From contig NZ_SMAH01000012.1 in assembly GCF_004342625.1 (NCBI RefSeq), positions 43,071 through 107,070 of the forward strand: 64,000 nucleotides of DNA, given 5' to 3'. This stretch comes from Tepidimonas ignava (GTDB lineage Bacteria; Pseudomonadota; Gammaproteobacteria; Burkholderiales; Burkholderiaceae_C). The notes below the pieces were generated by a model, which worked only from the letters and a program-made list of their open reading frames with translations, made no database searches and was not told the DNA's origin. The position numbers and the translations under genes are program-made. This document shows positions 1 to 10,015 of this stretch, in pieces. Position 1 is the stretch's first letter. Every line of letters starts with the position of its first letter.

Positions 1-572
1 AACGGCATGGCGCCAAAATCGAGCACGATGTGGTGGGTGTCGTAGTCGGAGCCGACCTCGGTGACGCGCAGGTTGCCCACGCAGGTGGCGCGCACCGACT
101 TGCGCGCCGCGCGCGGCCCGTACAGGTTGACGTAGGGGTGGGCCGCCGACCACGGGGGCACGGTGGCGCCCAGCGTCGCGCCGCTGAGGGCGGCCGGCTC
201 GGGTTGCAACGCCGCCGAGGCCACCGAGGGTTGCGCCGCGCGCGCCAGCACGGCCTCGGTCTGCGCCGCTGCCTCCGCCCCCAGGCTGGCCAGCTCGGCC
301 TCGGGCAGCGGTGGGGGCAGTTCGTCCCACCCCAACTGCTCGGTCACGCTGTAGGTCCGGCCACGGGGCACGAGCCGCCAGTTGTCGATGGCACCGGTCG
401 GGCACGGTGGCACGCAGGCCATGCAGGCGTTGCACTTGTCCGCATCGACGACGTAGTTGCGGCCGTCGTGCGTGATCGCCCCGATCGGGCACGTGGCCTC
501 GCAGGTGTTGCAGCGAATGCAGATCTCGGGGTCGATCAGGTGCTGCTGCACGACGGTGGCGGCGGCGTCCAT
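1..572 (-). CDS. boxA: Benzoyl-CoA oxygenase component A, N-terminal part (cut by window edge)
   Basis: BoxA is the reductase partner that passes electrons from NADPH through flavin and iron-sulfur clusters to the BoxB epoxidase in aerobic benzoate breakdown. The 190 visible residues begin with two bacterial-ferredoxin 4Fe-4S motifs: cysteines at about 18, 21, 24, 28 and at 47, 50, 53, 57, the last of each followed by proline. An Ala/Pro-rich linker follows, then the start of the ferredoxin-NADP reductase-like domain (YVNLYGP, then HHIVLDFG). The ATG at 572 lies only 9 bases after the boxB stop, so it is the last visible gene of a boxC-boxB-boxA operon. The C-terminal FAD/NADPH domain is outside the window. 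The call is firm from the cluster motifs and the context. Confidence 0.93.
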   Translation of the reverse strand, partial: MDAAATVVQQHLIDPEICIRCNTCEATCPIGAITHDGRNYVVDADKCNACMACVPPCPTGAIDNWRLVPRGRTYSVTEQLGWDELPPPLPEAELASLGAEAAAQTEAVLARAAQPSVASAALQPEPAALSGATLGATVPPWSAAHPYVNLYGPRAARKSVRATCVGNLRVTEVGSDYDTHHIVLDFGAMP

Positions 573-581
573 CGTTGGCCC

Positions 582-2009
<1,428 letters not shown>

Positions 2010-2075
2010 GAGGGTCTCCTGCTGACCAGGGGGCAAGGGTGGGATGGGTTGGGGGCTGAGGGGAGCAGCGGCGCT

Positions 2076-3749
2076 TCAGACGCGCTGCCAGTCGAACTGG
2101 GCTTTGTCGCCTTTGCCGTACACCTTGAGCGCGCCTTTGTCGCCGACGGCGTTGGGCCGCTGGAAGATCCAGTTCTGCCACGCCGACAGTCGCCCGAAGA
2201 TGCGCGTGACCATCGTTTCCGGTCCGCCAAAGCGCAGGTTGGCTTCCAGACCGGTGAGTGCGTCGGGCGACATGGCGGCACGCTCCTCCAGCACCAGGCG
2301 CACCTCGTCGGCCCAGTCGATGTCGTCCAGCGCCGCGGTCACGAGCCCCAGCGCCGCGGCTTGATCACCGTCCAGGGGCTGGCCCGCCGCAGCACGCGCC
2401 GCCTGCAGGGGTTCGGCTTCGTCGTAAAAGCGGCGCTGCAGCCGGCTGCGGTCGTTGACCATCGGGTAGCGGCCGAAGTTGGCGTCGGCGTGCAGCGTCA
2501 GGTGCGGGGCACGCTGCGGCTCATCGGGCAACACCAGCATGTAGCTGCGGTCGGCGGCCAGGGCCAGCTCGGCCAGCGTGCCGGCGAAGCACGAGCCCGG
2601 CTCGATCAGTGCGATCAAGCTGCGCGACGACACATCCAGGCGCGCCAGCGTGCGCCGCAGCAAGCCCGTGGTGGCGCGCACGAACCAGTGCCCGGCGTGC
2701 GCTTGCAGGGCCTCGTCGCAGGCCAGCACCGCCGCGGCGTCGCCCTCGGTGCGCAGCACCCAGGTGCCGAGGGTCAGCTCGTTGGTGCGCAGGTGCAAGA
2801 TGGCGTCGTCCAGCTCACGGCCCATGGCCAGCGGCCACCAATCGGCCCCCGCGGCCAGGATGCCGTCCAGCGCGGTGGGTAGGGCCGCGTCCGGCGCACG
2901 CACGGTCAGCGTCGCCACGCGCCGGGCGCGGTCGATGTCCACCTGCACGTGCCGGTAGCGCACGCCGTCATCGCTGAAGGTGCGCTGCAACGGCGGCAGC
3001 GCCACCCCTTGCGCGTCGGCCGGGCGGTCGCTGCCGGCGGCCAGCCGCAGCGCGCGCTCGCGCACCGTCTGCGCAAACACGGCCGGCTTGGCGATGGCGT
3101 CGACCAGCCGCCACTCGACGGCGCGCTGGCCGCGCACGCCTTCGACGCTGGTGCAAAAGACATCGGCCAGGTCGTGGCGCACGCGGCGCTTGTCGGTCAA
3201 GCGTGTCAGCCCACCGGTGCCCGGCAGCACGCCCAGCAACGGCACCTCCGGCAGGCTCACGGCGCTGGAGCGGTCGTCCACCAGCACGATGTCGTCGCAG
3301 GCCAGCGCCAGCTCGTAGCCGCCACCGGCGCACGCGCCGTTGAGCGCTGCGAGGAACTTCAGGCCCTCATGGCGGCTGGAGTCTTCCATGCCGTTGCGCG
3401 TTTCGTTGGTGAACTTGCAAAAGTTCACTTTCCAGGCGTGCGACGACAGGCCCAACATGAAGATGTTGGCGCCCGAGCAAAACACCCGGTCCTTGAGGCT
3501 GGTGAGCACCACCGTGCGCACCTGCGGGTGCTCGAAGCGGATGCGGTTGAGCGCGTCGTGCAGCTCGATGTCCACGCCCAGGTCGTAGCTGTTGAGCTTG
3601 AGCTTGTAGCCGGGGCGCAGGCCCCCTTCTTCATCGATGTCGAGCGACAGCGTGGCGATGGGCCCATCCACCTCCAGACGCAGGTGACGGTACTGGCTTG
3701 GGTGGGTTTGGTAGTCGACGATGGGGTCGGTGCGCGGGTTGGTGGTCAT
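2076..3749 (-). CDS. boxC: 2,3-epoxybenzoyl-CoA dihydrolase (ring-opening lyase)
   Basis: BoxC hydrolytically opens the 2,3-epoxide of benzoyl-CoA to 3,4-dehydroadipyl-CoA semialdehyde and formate. The 557-residue protein is two crotonase-like halves, with the enoyl-CoA hydratase signature near residue 150 (CAGGGYELALACDDIV, then LPEVPLLGVLPGTGGLTRL). The ATG at 3749 gives the normal family length; the frame is open upstream to a TTG at 3785, but that would add a non-homologous proline-rich leader. It is first in the boxCBA operon, about 58 bases below a predicted promoter that is covered by BoxR-type operators at 3788-3824. Confidence 0.95.
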   Translation of the reverse strand: MTTNPRTDPIVDYQTHPSQYRHLRLEVDGPIATLSLDIDEEGGLRPGYKLKLNSYDLGVDIELHDALNRIRFEHPQVRTVVLTSLKDRVFCSGANIFMLGLSSHAWKVNFCKFTNETRNGMEDSSRHEGLKFLAALNGACAGGGYELALACDDIVLVDDRSSAVSLPEVPLLGVLPGTGGLTRLTDKRRVRHDLADVFCTSVEGVRGQRAVEWRLVDAIAKPAVFAQTVRERALRLAAGSDRPADAQGVALPPLQRTFSDDGVRYRHVQVDIDRARRVATLTVRAPDAALPTALDGILAAGADWWPLAMGRELDDAILHLRTNELTLGTWVLRTEGDAAAVLACDEALQAHAGHWFVRATTGLLRRTLARLDVSSRSLIALIEPGSCFAGTLAELALAADRSYMLVLPDEPQRAPHLTLHADANFGRYPMVNDRSRLQRRFYDEAEPLQAARAAAGQPLDGDQAAALGLVTAALDDIDWADEVRLVLEERAAMSPDALTGLEANLRFGGPETMVTRIFGRLSAWQNWIFQRPNAVGDKGALKVYGKGDKAQFDWQRV

Positions 3750-3787
3750 GGCAGGCGGCTCGCGTGGGTCGGGAGGGGGTCGCAAGA

Positions 3788-3842
3788 TGCATCATCGTGC
3801 ATCCTTGGTGTGCATGATAGTGCACATTGCCAGCCCGCGCAA
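3788..3842 (-). promoter_or_regulatory. boxC promoter overlapped by two TGCA-N6-TGCA operators
   Basis: Two copies of TGCA-N6-TGCA are present, at 3788-3801 and 3811-3824, separated by 9 bases. Read on the minus strand, a -35 like TTGCGC (3837-3842) and a -10 like TATCAT (3814-3819) are 17 bases apart, so the second repeat pair covers the -10 element and the first lies just beyond the transcription start. TGCA repeats are the known recognition feature of BzdR/BoxR-family repressors, which release DNA on binding benzoyl-CoA. That this is a repressed promoter is inference from geometry. Confidence 0.7.
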
Positions 3843-3891
3843 GCACCACCGATCGCCTCGCCATCGGGATAAACCCTAATCCCGCGCGCCG

Positions 3892-4899
3892 TCACACGCG
3901 CTGCGCCTCCTTGTGCAGCAAGGCCTGCACCTCGCGCAACAGCAAGGCAAAGGTGGCCTCCAGCGGCTGTGCGCTGGTGTCGATGGTCAGGTCCGCCTTG
4001 GCGTAAAAGGCCGAGCGCCCAGCCAGGATGCGGCGCAGGTCTTCCATCGCCTCGGGGCTGGCCGCCATCGGACGCAGGTCGCCCTGTTCAGCCACGCGTC
4101 GCATGTGGTCGGCCGGGTCGGCTTTGAGCCACACCGTCGTGCAGTGCTGCAGCAGCAGGTTGAAGTTGGTCGGGTCCGACACCAGGCCGCCTGGCGTGGC
4201 GATCACCACCTCGGGGTAGATTTGGATGGCCTCCTCCAGCGCGCGGCGTTCGTAGCGACGGTACGCCGCCGCCCCGTAGAGGTTGTGGATCTCGCTGATG
4301 CTGCACCCGGCGAACTGCTCGATTTCGCGGCTGAGTTCGATGAACGGGTAGCCCAGCGCCTCGGCCAGGCGTCGGCCCAGCGTGGACTTGCCCGCCCCAC
4401 GCAGGCCAATGAGGGCAATGCGCCCCTGCCGCCCCACGTTGTCCACCCCACCTTGCGCGCCCAGCAGCTCGACCAACTTGTGCCGCACCCGGCGCAGCTC
4501 GGCTTCGTCGCGGCCCTGCAGCAGCTCGCGGATCAACAACCACTCCGGCGAGCTGGTGCTGATGTCACCGAGCAGCTCGGCCAGCGGGCATTGCAGCGCA
4601 CGCGCCACCTGCAGCAGCACCAGGATCGACGCGTTGCCCGCGCCGTACTCCAGATTGGCCAGGTGACGCTCCGACACATCCGCCGCCAGCGCCACGGCCT
4701 TGCGCGTCATGCCACGGCGCGCGCGCAGCAGCCGCACGCGCTCGCCCAACGCCACCAGAAAGGGCACGCGCGGCTCCCCACCGGCGGGGTCGGGCTGGGG
4801 TTCGGTCACGGTGGGCAGCGTGAGCTGCAACACCGGGTCGGGGTGCGCCTCGGGCGCAGGTGCGCGACGGCGCGCAGGATCGAAGTCGTTGGGCTTCAA
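3892..4899 (-). CDS. boxR: BoxR/BzdR-family regulator: helix-turn-helix plus shikimate-kinase-like domain
   Basis: This is the transcriptional repressor of the box genes, sensing benzoyl-CoA. From the chosen start it has 335 residues. An XRE-type HTH (ERVRLLRARRGMTRKAVALA, then DVSERHLANLEYG) lies in the N-terminal third, and a shikimate-kinase-like domain with P-loop GLRGAGKST fills the C-terminal half. The latter serves as the effector domain in this family. The start is uncertain: the frame is open to an ATG at 5010, but that codon lies inside the TGCA operator, so a downstream start such as TTG 4899 or a later GTG is more likely; the BzdR family is usually about 300 residues. It follows the boxC promoter region on the same strand and diverges from the ligase gene. 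Confidence 0.92.
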   Translation of the reverse strand: MKPNDFDPARRRAPAPEAHPDPVLQLTLPTVTEPQPDPAGGEPRVPFLVALGERVRLLRARRGMTRKAVALAADVSERHLANLEYGAGNASILVLLQVARALQCPLAELLGDISTSSPEWLLIRELLQGRDEAELRRVRHKLVELLGAQGGVDNVGRQGRIALIGLRGAGKSTLGRRLAEALGYPFIELSREIEQFAGCSISEIHNLYGAAAYRRYERRALEEAIQIYPEVVIATPGGLVSDPTNFNLLLQHCTTVWLKADPADHMRRVAEQGDLRPMAASPEAMEDLRRILAGRSAFYAKADLTIDTSAQPLEATFALLLREVQALLHKEAQRV

Positions 4900-4969
4900 G
4901 ATCGTATCCAGGTCGGGAGGGCGGTCCCACCATCCGGGAAAACCCGAATGGCCTAAGCCGCCACAAACA

Positions 4970-5017
4970 TGCAGTATCGTGCATGTCGCACCGCACGCAC
5001 GATGGTGCATTTATAAC
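4970..5017. promoter_or_regulatory. Divergent boxR / benzoate-CoA ligase regulatory region with TGCA operators
   Basis: TGCA-N6-TGCA occurs at 4970-4983. A second, degenerate copy (CGCA-N6-TGCA) occupies 4996-5009. On the plus strand a -10 like TATAAC lies at 5012-5017, directly beside the second operator, about 74 bases before the ligase ATG; no convincing -35 is seen. The minus-strand boxR promoter probably lies over the first repeat. The same repeat spacing as at boxC argues for shared control by BoxR. Confidence 0.6.
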
Positions 5018-5090
5018 CGCAACCGCCGGGCGTGAACAGCACCACGCTGCACCTGCTGTCCACGCCACCCGACCACGAGGAGACATCACC

Positions 5091-6713
5091 ATGCCACCCG
5101 CCCTGCCCCCGGCCCCGCCGGAACGCTTCAACTTCGCCGCCCACCTGCTGACGCGCAACGCCGCGCACCCCGAGCGCCCGGCCCTGATCGACGACGTGGG
5201 CGAGCTCAGCTACGGCGCGCTGCACGAGCGGGTGCGCCGCTGCGCCCAAGCGTTGCGCGCGCTGGGGCTGCGCCGCGAAGAACGCGTGCTGCTGCTGATG
5301 CACGACAGCAGCGACTGGGTGGTGGCGTTTCTGGGCTGCCTGTACGCCGGTGTGGTGCCGGTGGCCGTCAACACGCTGCTGACCGCCGACGACTACGCCT
5401 ACCAGCTGCGCCACGCGCGTGTGCAGGCCGCCCTGGTGTCCGCCGCGTTGCTGCCCACGCTGGCGCAGGCGTTGCAACAAGGCGGGCACGAGGTGCACAG
5501 CGTCGTGGTCAGCCGTGGCAGCACCGACGCCGCGCAGCCCGGCGGCGTGGCCCTGCACGCCTTCGACGCCTGGCTGGACGCCCACCCTCCTGCCAACGCC
5601 GCCGCCGACACCCACGGGGACGAGCCGGCGTTTTGGCTGTACTCGTCCGGCTCCACCGGCCGACCCAAGGGCACCGTGCACACCCACGCCAACCTGTACT
5701 GGACGGCGGAGCTGTACGGACGTGGGGTGCTTGGGCTGCAAGCCCATGACCTGGTGTTCTCGGCGGCCAAACTGTTCTTTGCGTATGGCTTGGGCAACGC
5801 GCTGAGTTTCCCGCTCAGCGTCGGCGCCAGCGTCGTGCTGATGGCCGAGCGCCCCACGCCAACCGCGGTGTTCGCCCGGTTGACGGGCAACACCCCCACC
5901 TTGGCCGGGCGGCGGCCCACCGTTTTTTACGGCGCCCCCACCGGCTACGCGGGCATGCTGGCGCACCCCGAGCTCCCCGAGCGGCACCACGTCGGCTTGC
6001 GCTTGTGCTCGTCGGCCGGCGAAGCGCTGCCGCGCGACATCGGCGAGCGCTGGGCGGCGCACTTCGGCGTCGACATCATCGACGGCATTGGCTCCACGGA
6101 GATGCTGCACATCTACTGCTCCAACCGCCCTGGTGCGGTGGCCTACGGCACCAGCGGCACGCCGGTGCCCGGCTACGAACTGGAAATCCGCGGCGAAGAC
6201 GGCTTGCCCATGGCGCCCAACCCCGACGGCTCGATCGACGTCGGCGACCTGTACGTGCGCGGCCCCAGCGCGGCGCTGATGTACTGGAACGACCGCGAGC
6301 GCTCGCGTCAGACGTTTCAGGGCGCGTGGACGCGCACCGGTGACAAGTACACGCGCGACGCCCACGGCCGCTACATCTACGCCGGTCGCAACGACGATAT
6401 GCTCAAAGTCAGCGGCATTTACGTGTCGCCGTTCGAGGTGGAAGCGACGCTGGTGCGCCACCCAGCCGTGCTGGAAGCCGCGGTCATCGGCATCACCGAC
6501 GCCGACGGCCTGACCAAAACCAAAGCCTACGTCGTGCTGCGCCCCGGCGCCAGCGCCACCGCCGAGGAGATCCAGGCGCACTGCAAACAGCACTTGGCGC
6601 CGTTCAAATACCCGCGCGCCATCGCGTTCGTGCCGGAACTGCCCAAAACCGCCACCGGCAAGATCCAGCGCTTCCGCTTGCGCGAGTGGGAAGCGCAGCG
6701 CACGGCCGCTTGA
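5091..6713 (+). CDS. bclA: Benzoate-CoA ligase
   Basis: This enzyme activates benzoate with ATP and CoA to benzoyl-CoA, the substrate of the box pathway. The 540-residue protein carries the adenylate-forming P-loop (YSSGSTGRPKG, from about residue 184), the GIGSTEMLHIY region typical of aryl-CoA ligases, and the C-terminal PKTATGKIQR with the catalytic lysine near 524. The ATG at 5091 is preceded by GAGGAG at 8 bases. It is transcribed away from boxR and is the last gene before the convergent flagellar operon. Exact substrate (benzoate versus substituted benzoates) is inferred from the neighbouring box genes. Confidence 0.93.
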   Translation: MPPALPPAPPERFNFAAHLLTRNAAHPERPALIDDVGELSYGALHERVRRCAQALRALGLRREERVLLLMHDSSDWVVAFLGCLYAGVVPVAVNTLLTADDYAYQLRHARVQAALVSAALLPTLAQALQQGGHEVHSVVVSRGSTDAAQPGGVALHAFDAWLDAHPPANAAADTHGDEPAFWLYSSGSTGRPKGTVHTHANLYWTAELYGRGVLGLQAHDLVFSAAKLFFAYGLGNALSFPLSVGASVVLMAERPTPTAVFARLTGNTPTLAGRRPTVFYGAPTGYAGMLAHPELPERHHVGLRLCSSAGEALPRDIGERWAAHFGVDIIDGIGSTEMLHIYCSNRPGAVAYGTSGTPVPGYELEIRGEDGLPMAPNPDGSIDVGDLYVRGPSAALMYWNDRERSRQTFQGAWTRTGDKYTRDAHGRYIYAGRNDDMLKVSGIYVSPFEVEATLVRHPAVLEAAVIGITDADGLTKTKAYVVLRPGASATAEEIQAHCKQHLAPFKYPRAIAFVPELPKTATGKIQRFRLREWEAQRTAA

Positions 6714-6731
6714 AAGCCGCGAGGCACCGCG

Positions 6732-8021
6732 TCACGCCAAGTACTGAAACAGCGACAGGCGCTGCACCTGGCTGTAGGCCGATAACCCCGCTTGGTAGCC
6801 CAGCTGCAGGGTCTGAAAGCGCGAAATCGCCGCCACCATGTCCAGGTCGGTGAGTTCCGACTGCTGCTCGATGTGGTAGTCCTCGCGCGCCTTGAGCGCG
6901 GCCTGCATCGCATCGGCGCGGTTGAGCCAGTCGCCCAACTGGCCACGGGCGGACAGCACCCGATCCAGGCGGGCCTGCAGGTGCAGGTTGACCACCGCAA
7001 GCTCCTGGTTGAGGTCATGGCCGGACTCGTTTTGGAGCGCCCCAATGGCCCGGTCCAGGCTCTCCCAAATGTCGGTATCGACCGTTGGGGTCACGGTAAA
7101 GCTGTCGCCAGCAGCCGGCGTGCCTTGGATGCGCACCTTCAGGCCCTGAAACGCAACCTCGGTCGTGCCGCCAGTGGTGTTGACCGTGATCGGCGAAACG
7201 GGGCCAAACGGCGCACCGGACTTGTCGGTGCCGTTGACGGACCAATTCGCCCCATCGAACTGCAGCGTGTACGAGCCGACGTTGGGGACGCTGTCATCCA
7301 GCGTGAACACCTGCGTGGTGTTGAGGGCTGTGGCATCGACAACCTGGACATCCAACCCCACGGCGGTACCGGCGTTGGTCGGGTTGGCCGCGACAATCGC
7401 TGAGGCCGTTGCGGCCAAACGCCCGGAAAATACCGGGTAACCATCGATGACAGTGGGCAGCGTACTTTCGGTGGGGGCTGCTTGCCCGCGCAGGCCTTCC
7501 TCAAGCACCTGACGCCCGTCGGGCCCGTAGGTCGTGTTGGCAGGCGGCGTGAGCACCTCGCGAAAGGGTTTGGCCAGGCTGTTGCCAACCCCCACCCCCA
7601 TGAACATTGGCCGACCCAGCGTGTCTTGCGTGTTGGCCAGCGCCAACAAGCGCTCGCGGATGCCCTGCAGCTCCTGCGCTATCGTGGCCCGGTCGCTGGC
7701 GTTGAGCGCGCCGTTGCCGCCCTGCACGATCAGCTCTTTGGCACGGTGGTACAGGTCACCGACGTCGGCCAGGGTGCTCTCGGCCAGCTCAAGGTTGCGC
7801 CGGGCGGCTTCCAGCGCGCGCTGGTCGGACTGGATGCGCTGCATGCGCGCCTGCTCGCGCTCGGCCAGGGCCGCCGCCGCCGGATCGTCGCTGACGCGGC
7901 GCACGCGCTTGCCCGATGAAAGCTGGTCCTGCGCTTCGGTCAGCTCCGCCTGGCGGCGCTGCAAGCGGCCGATGGTGCTGTCGTAGCTGTAGGCGGTGGC
8001 CACGCGGTAGATCGTCGTCAT
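6732..8021 (-). CDS. flgL: Flagellar hook-associated protein 3 (hook-filament junction)
   Basis: FlgL forms the second junction zone between hook and filament. The 429-residue protein has the flagellin-like N-terminal coiled helices (GRLQRRQAELTEAQDQLSSG) and a matching C-terminal D0/D1 region ending LSLFQYLA; the central part is variable. It is the final gene of the minus-strand flgB-to-flgL run, 18 bases after flgK, and ends opposite the convergent ligase gene. Confidence 0.95.
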   Translation of the reverse strand: MTTIYRVATAYSYDSTIGRLQRRQAELTEAQDQLSSGKRVRRVSDDPAAAALAEREQARMQRIQSDQRALEAARRNLELAESTLADVGDLYHRAKELIVQGGNGALNASDRATIAQELQGIRERLLALANTQDTLGRPMFMGVGVGNSLAKPFREVLTPPANTTYGPDGRQVLEEGLRGQAAPTESTLPTVIDGYPVFSGRLAATASAIVAANPTNAGTAVGLDVQVVDATALNTTQVFTLDDSVPNVGSYTLQFDGANWSVNGTDKSGAPFGPVSPITVNTTGGTTEVAFQGLKVRIQGTPAAGDSFTVTPTVDTDIWESLDRAIGALQNESGHDLNQELAVVNLHLQARLDRVLSARGQLGDWLNRADAMQAALKAREDYHIEQQSELTDLDMVAAISRFQTLQLGYQAGLSAYSQVQRLSLFQYLA

Positions 8022-8039
8022 GATCAGACCCCTGACCCA

Positions 8040-9995
8040 TCAGCGGAAGGTGCTGATGAGCGTGTCGAATATCGATTGCACCGTTTGCAGGTACTTGGCT
8101 GACGCCTGGTAGGCCTGCTGGAATTGCAGCAGGCGCGCCGCTTCCTCGTCCAGGTTGACGCCCGCCTGGTTGGCCCGGCGCTGCTCGGCGTCTTCGGCCT
8201 GCGCCTGCGAAAACGTGGCGCGCGTTTGTGCCTCGTTGACGCGCGAGGCCAGCTTGGAAAACACCGCCACGTACCCCTCCGAGAGCTTGACGCTGCCTTC
8301 GAACATCACCTGGTCGCGCAACGCCAGCATGGCTTGCGCGTTGCCGCCGTTGAACCCCACCCCAATGGCGGGCGTGTTGTCCAGCACGAAGACGTCGCCG
8401 TTGGCGGGCTGGCCACGCAGCGTGAGCTTGACTTCGACCGTGTTGCTGCCCGACGTATAGGTGAACGTCATCGGCTCGCCTGGGGTGTACGTGACCGATG
8501 CCGGCGAAAAACCGCTCAACGCAAAGGTGTTGGGTGCCGTGAACGTCAGGTTCACAGGCAAGGAGGGCATGGCCCACGCGCCCTGCGTCACCGTGGCCGT
8601 AACCGACTCGATGCTCGCGTTGCCAGCGTTGGGCGTGCCCAACGAGAGCGAAACGCGGCTGGCCGCCGCCAACTCCGCCGGGCGCGACAACGCCATTTGC
8701 AACGACGCGGCGGCGGTGGCTCCTGGCGACAACACGAACCGGTCACCCGCGCTAGCCGAGCCTGATGCGGTGATGGTCAAGCCATCGACCGACACGCCCG
8801 AGGCCAGCGCCAAAGGCGTGCCGGGGGCACTGGCCTGCCACGTCGAGCCATTCCAGTACCAGCCATCGCTGTTGCGGCGAATGTGGCCTTGGGTCGCGCT
8901 GGTCATCTCGATGGTGTAGTCCTCGGCCTTAAGCGCGGTGGCATTGCCAACCAAGGCGCTGACCGAGCCCGAGCCGGTGTTGGTCGTGGCAGGTTTGCCC
9001 GTGAGCGCGCCGTAACTGAACAGGTCTGCCCCGGCCACGCCGTTGAGGTCGAGCCCGCTGCGCTGCTGCCGGTTGAGCGTGTCAGCCAACGCCAACGCCA
9101 TGCGCCCCAGCTCCGCCTGGGTTTGGATGACGTCGCGGTTAACGAAGTCCAGCACCCCCTTAAGCTTGCCACCGGGGATGAACTCGGGCGGTACGTCGTA
9201 GGTGCTGGCCCCCTGCACGAATTGCAGCTTGAGCTGGCGGTCGCCGTCCAGGTCGGCGCGGGTGGCCCGCAACTCGGCGGCCGTGCTGCCCAGCACCAGC
9301 GGCAGGCTGCCCGCCACGAACACCGACAGCGTGCCGTCGTCGGCCGGCAACGTGGTCACCTGCACCTGCTCGTTGAGCTGCGCGATGAGCCGGTCACGCT
9401 GATCCAACAGGTCATTGGGGCTGGCGCCGGTACCCTGGGCGCGGGCGATGGCCTGGTTGACGTTGGCGATCGCCTGCGCCAGCCGGTTGATTTCGTTGGT
9501 GATTTCGGTGGCCTGCAGGCGCGCGCCGGTGGCGATGTCGGTGATGCGCGCGGACGTGTCGCGGATGCGCGCGGCCAATTCGTCGAACTTGTCCAGCACC
9601 ACTTGGCGCGCGGCGCTGTCGTTGGGGCTGGCGGCCACGTCGGTCCAACTGTTGAGCGCGTCGCCCAGCAGCTTGCCAAGGCTGCCCTCGCCCAGCGGAA
9701 ACAGCGACTCGACCCCTTGCAGGTACTGCAGCCGTGTGGCGTCGGCGGCAGCCACGGCGCGGTTGGCGTTGGACTCGCGCGTCAAAAAGGCGTTGTAGCC
9801 CTCGCGCACGACGGCTTCGATTTGCACCCCTTTGCCAAAGTAGCCGCTGCCCAGTTGCTGCCCAGGCACCGAGTTGAGCTCGACGCGCTGGCGCGTGTAG
9901 CCGTCGGTGTTGGCGTTGGCGATGTTGTGGCCGATGACCTGCAGCACCGCCTGGTTGGTGGTCAGCGCGCGGGTGGCGATGTTGAGGGCGCTCAT
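8040..9995 (-). CDS. flgK: Flagellar hook-associated protein 1
   Basis: FlgK forms the first hook-filament junction layer. The 651-residue protein begins with the flagellar rod/hook family motif (NIATRALTTNQAVLQVIGHN) and ends with the conserved FlgK C-terminus (NLDEEAARLLQFQQAYQASA). The middle is a long Ala/Gly/Thr/Ser-rich domain, as is usual for FlgK. It is co-directional with flgJ upstream and flgL downstream with very short gaps, so it is probably cotranscribed. Confidence 0.96.
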   Translation of the reverse strand: MSALNIATRALTTNQAVLQVIGHNIANANTDGYTRQRVELNSVPGQQLGSGYFGKGVQIEAVVREGYNAFLTRESNANRAVAAADATRLQYLQGVESLFPLGEGSLGKLLGDALNSWTDVAASPNDSAARQVVLDKFDELAARIRDTSARITDIATGARLQATEITNEINRLAQAIANVNQAIARAQGTGASPNDLLDQRDRLIAQLNEQVQVTTLPADDGTLSVFVAGSLPLVLGSTAAELRATRADLDGDRQLKLQFVQGASTYDVPPEFIPGGKLKGVLDFVNRDVIQTQAELGRMALALADTLNRQQRSGLDLNGVAGADLFSYGALTGKPATTNTGSGSVSALVGNATALKAEDYTIEMTSATQGHIRRNSDGWYWNGSTWQASAPGTPLALASGVSVDGLTITASGSASAGDRFVLSPGATAAASLQMALSRPAELAAASRVSLSLGTPNAGNASIESVTATVTQGAWAMPSLPVNLTFTAPNTFALSGFSPASVTYTPGEPMTFTYTSGSNTVEVKLTLRGQPANGDVFVLDNTPAIGVGFNGGNAQAMLALRDQVMFEGSVKLSEGYVAVFSKLASRVNEAQTRATFSQAQAEDAEQRRANQAGVNLDEEAARLLQFQQAYQASAKYLQTVQSIFDTLISTFR

Positions 9996-10015
9996 GGATC
10001 AACCCCTGCGGTGCG

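Noticed and set aside
4900..5010. N-terminal extension of boxR to the ATG at 5010
   Set aside because: The codon overlaps a TGCA operator and the added 37 residues have no family similarity that I can see.
6778..6785. GCCGATAA inside flgL on the plus strand
   Set aside because: No -35 match upstream and no plus-strand gene follows it; it is within coding sequence of the opposite strand.
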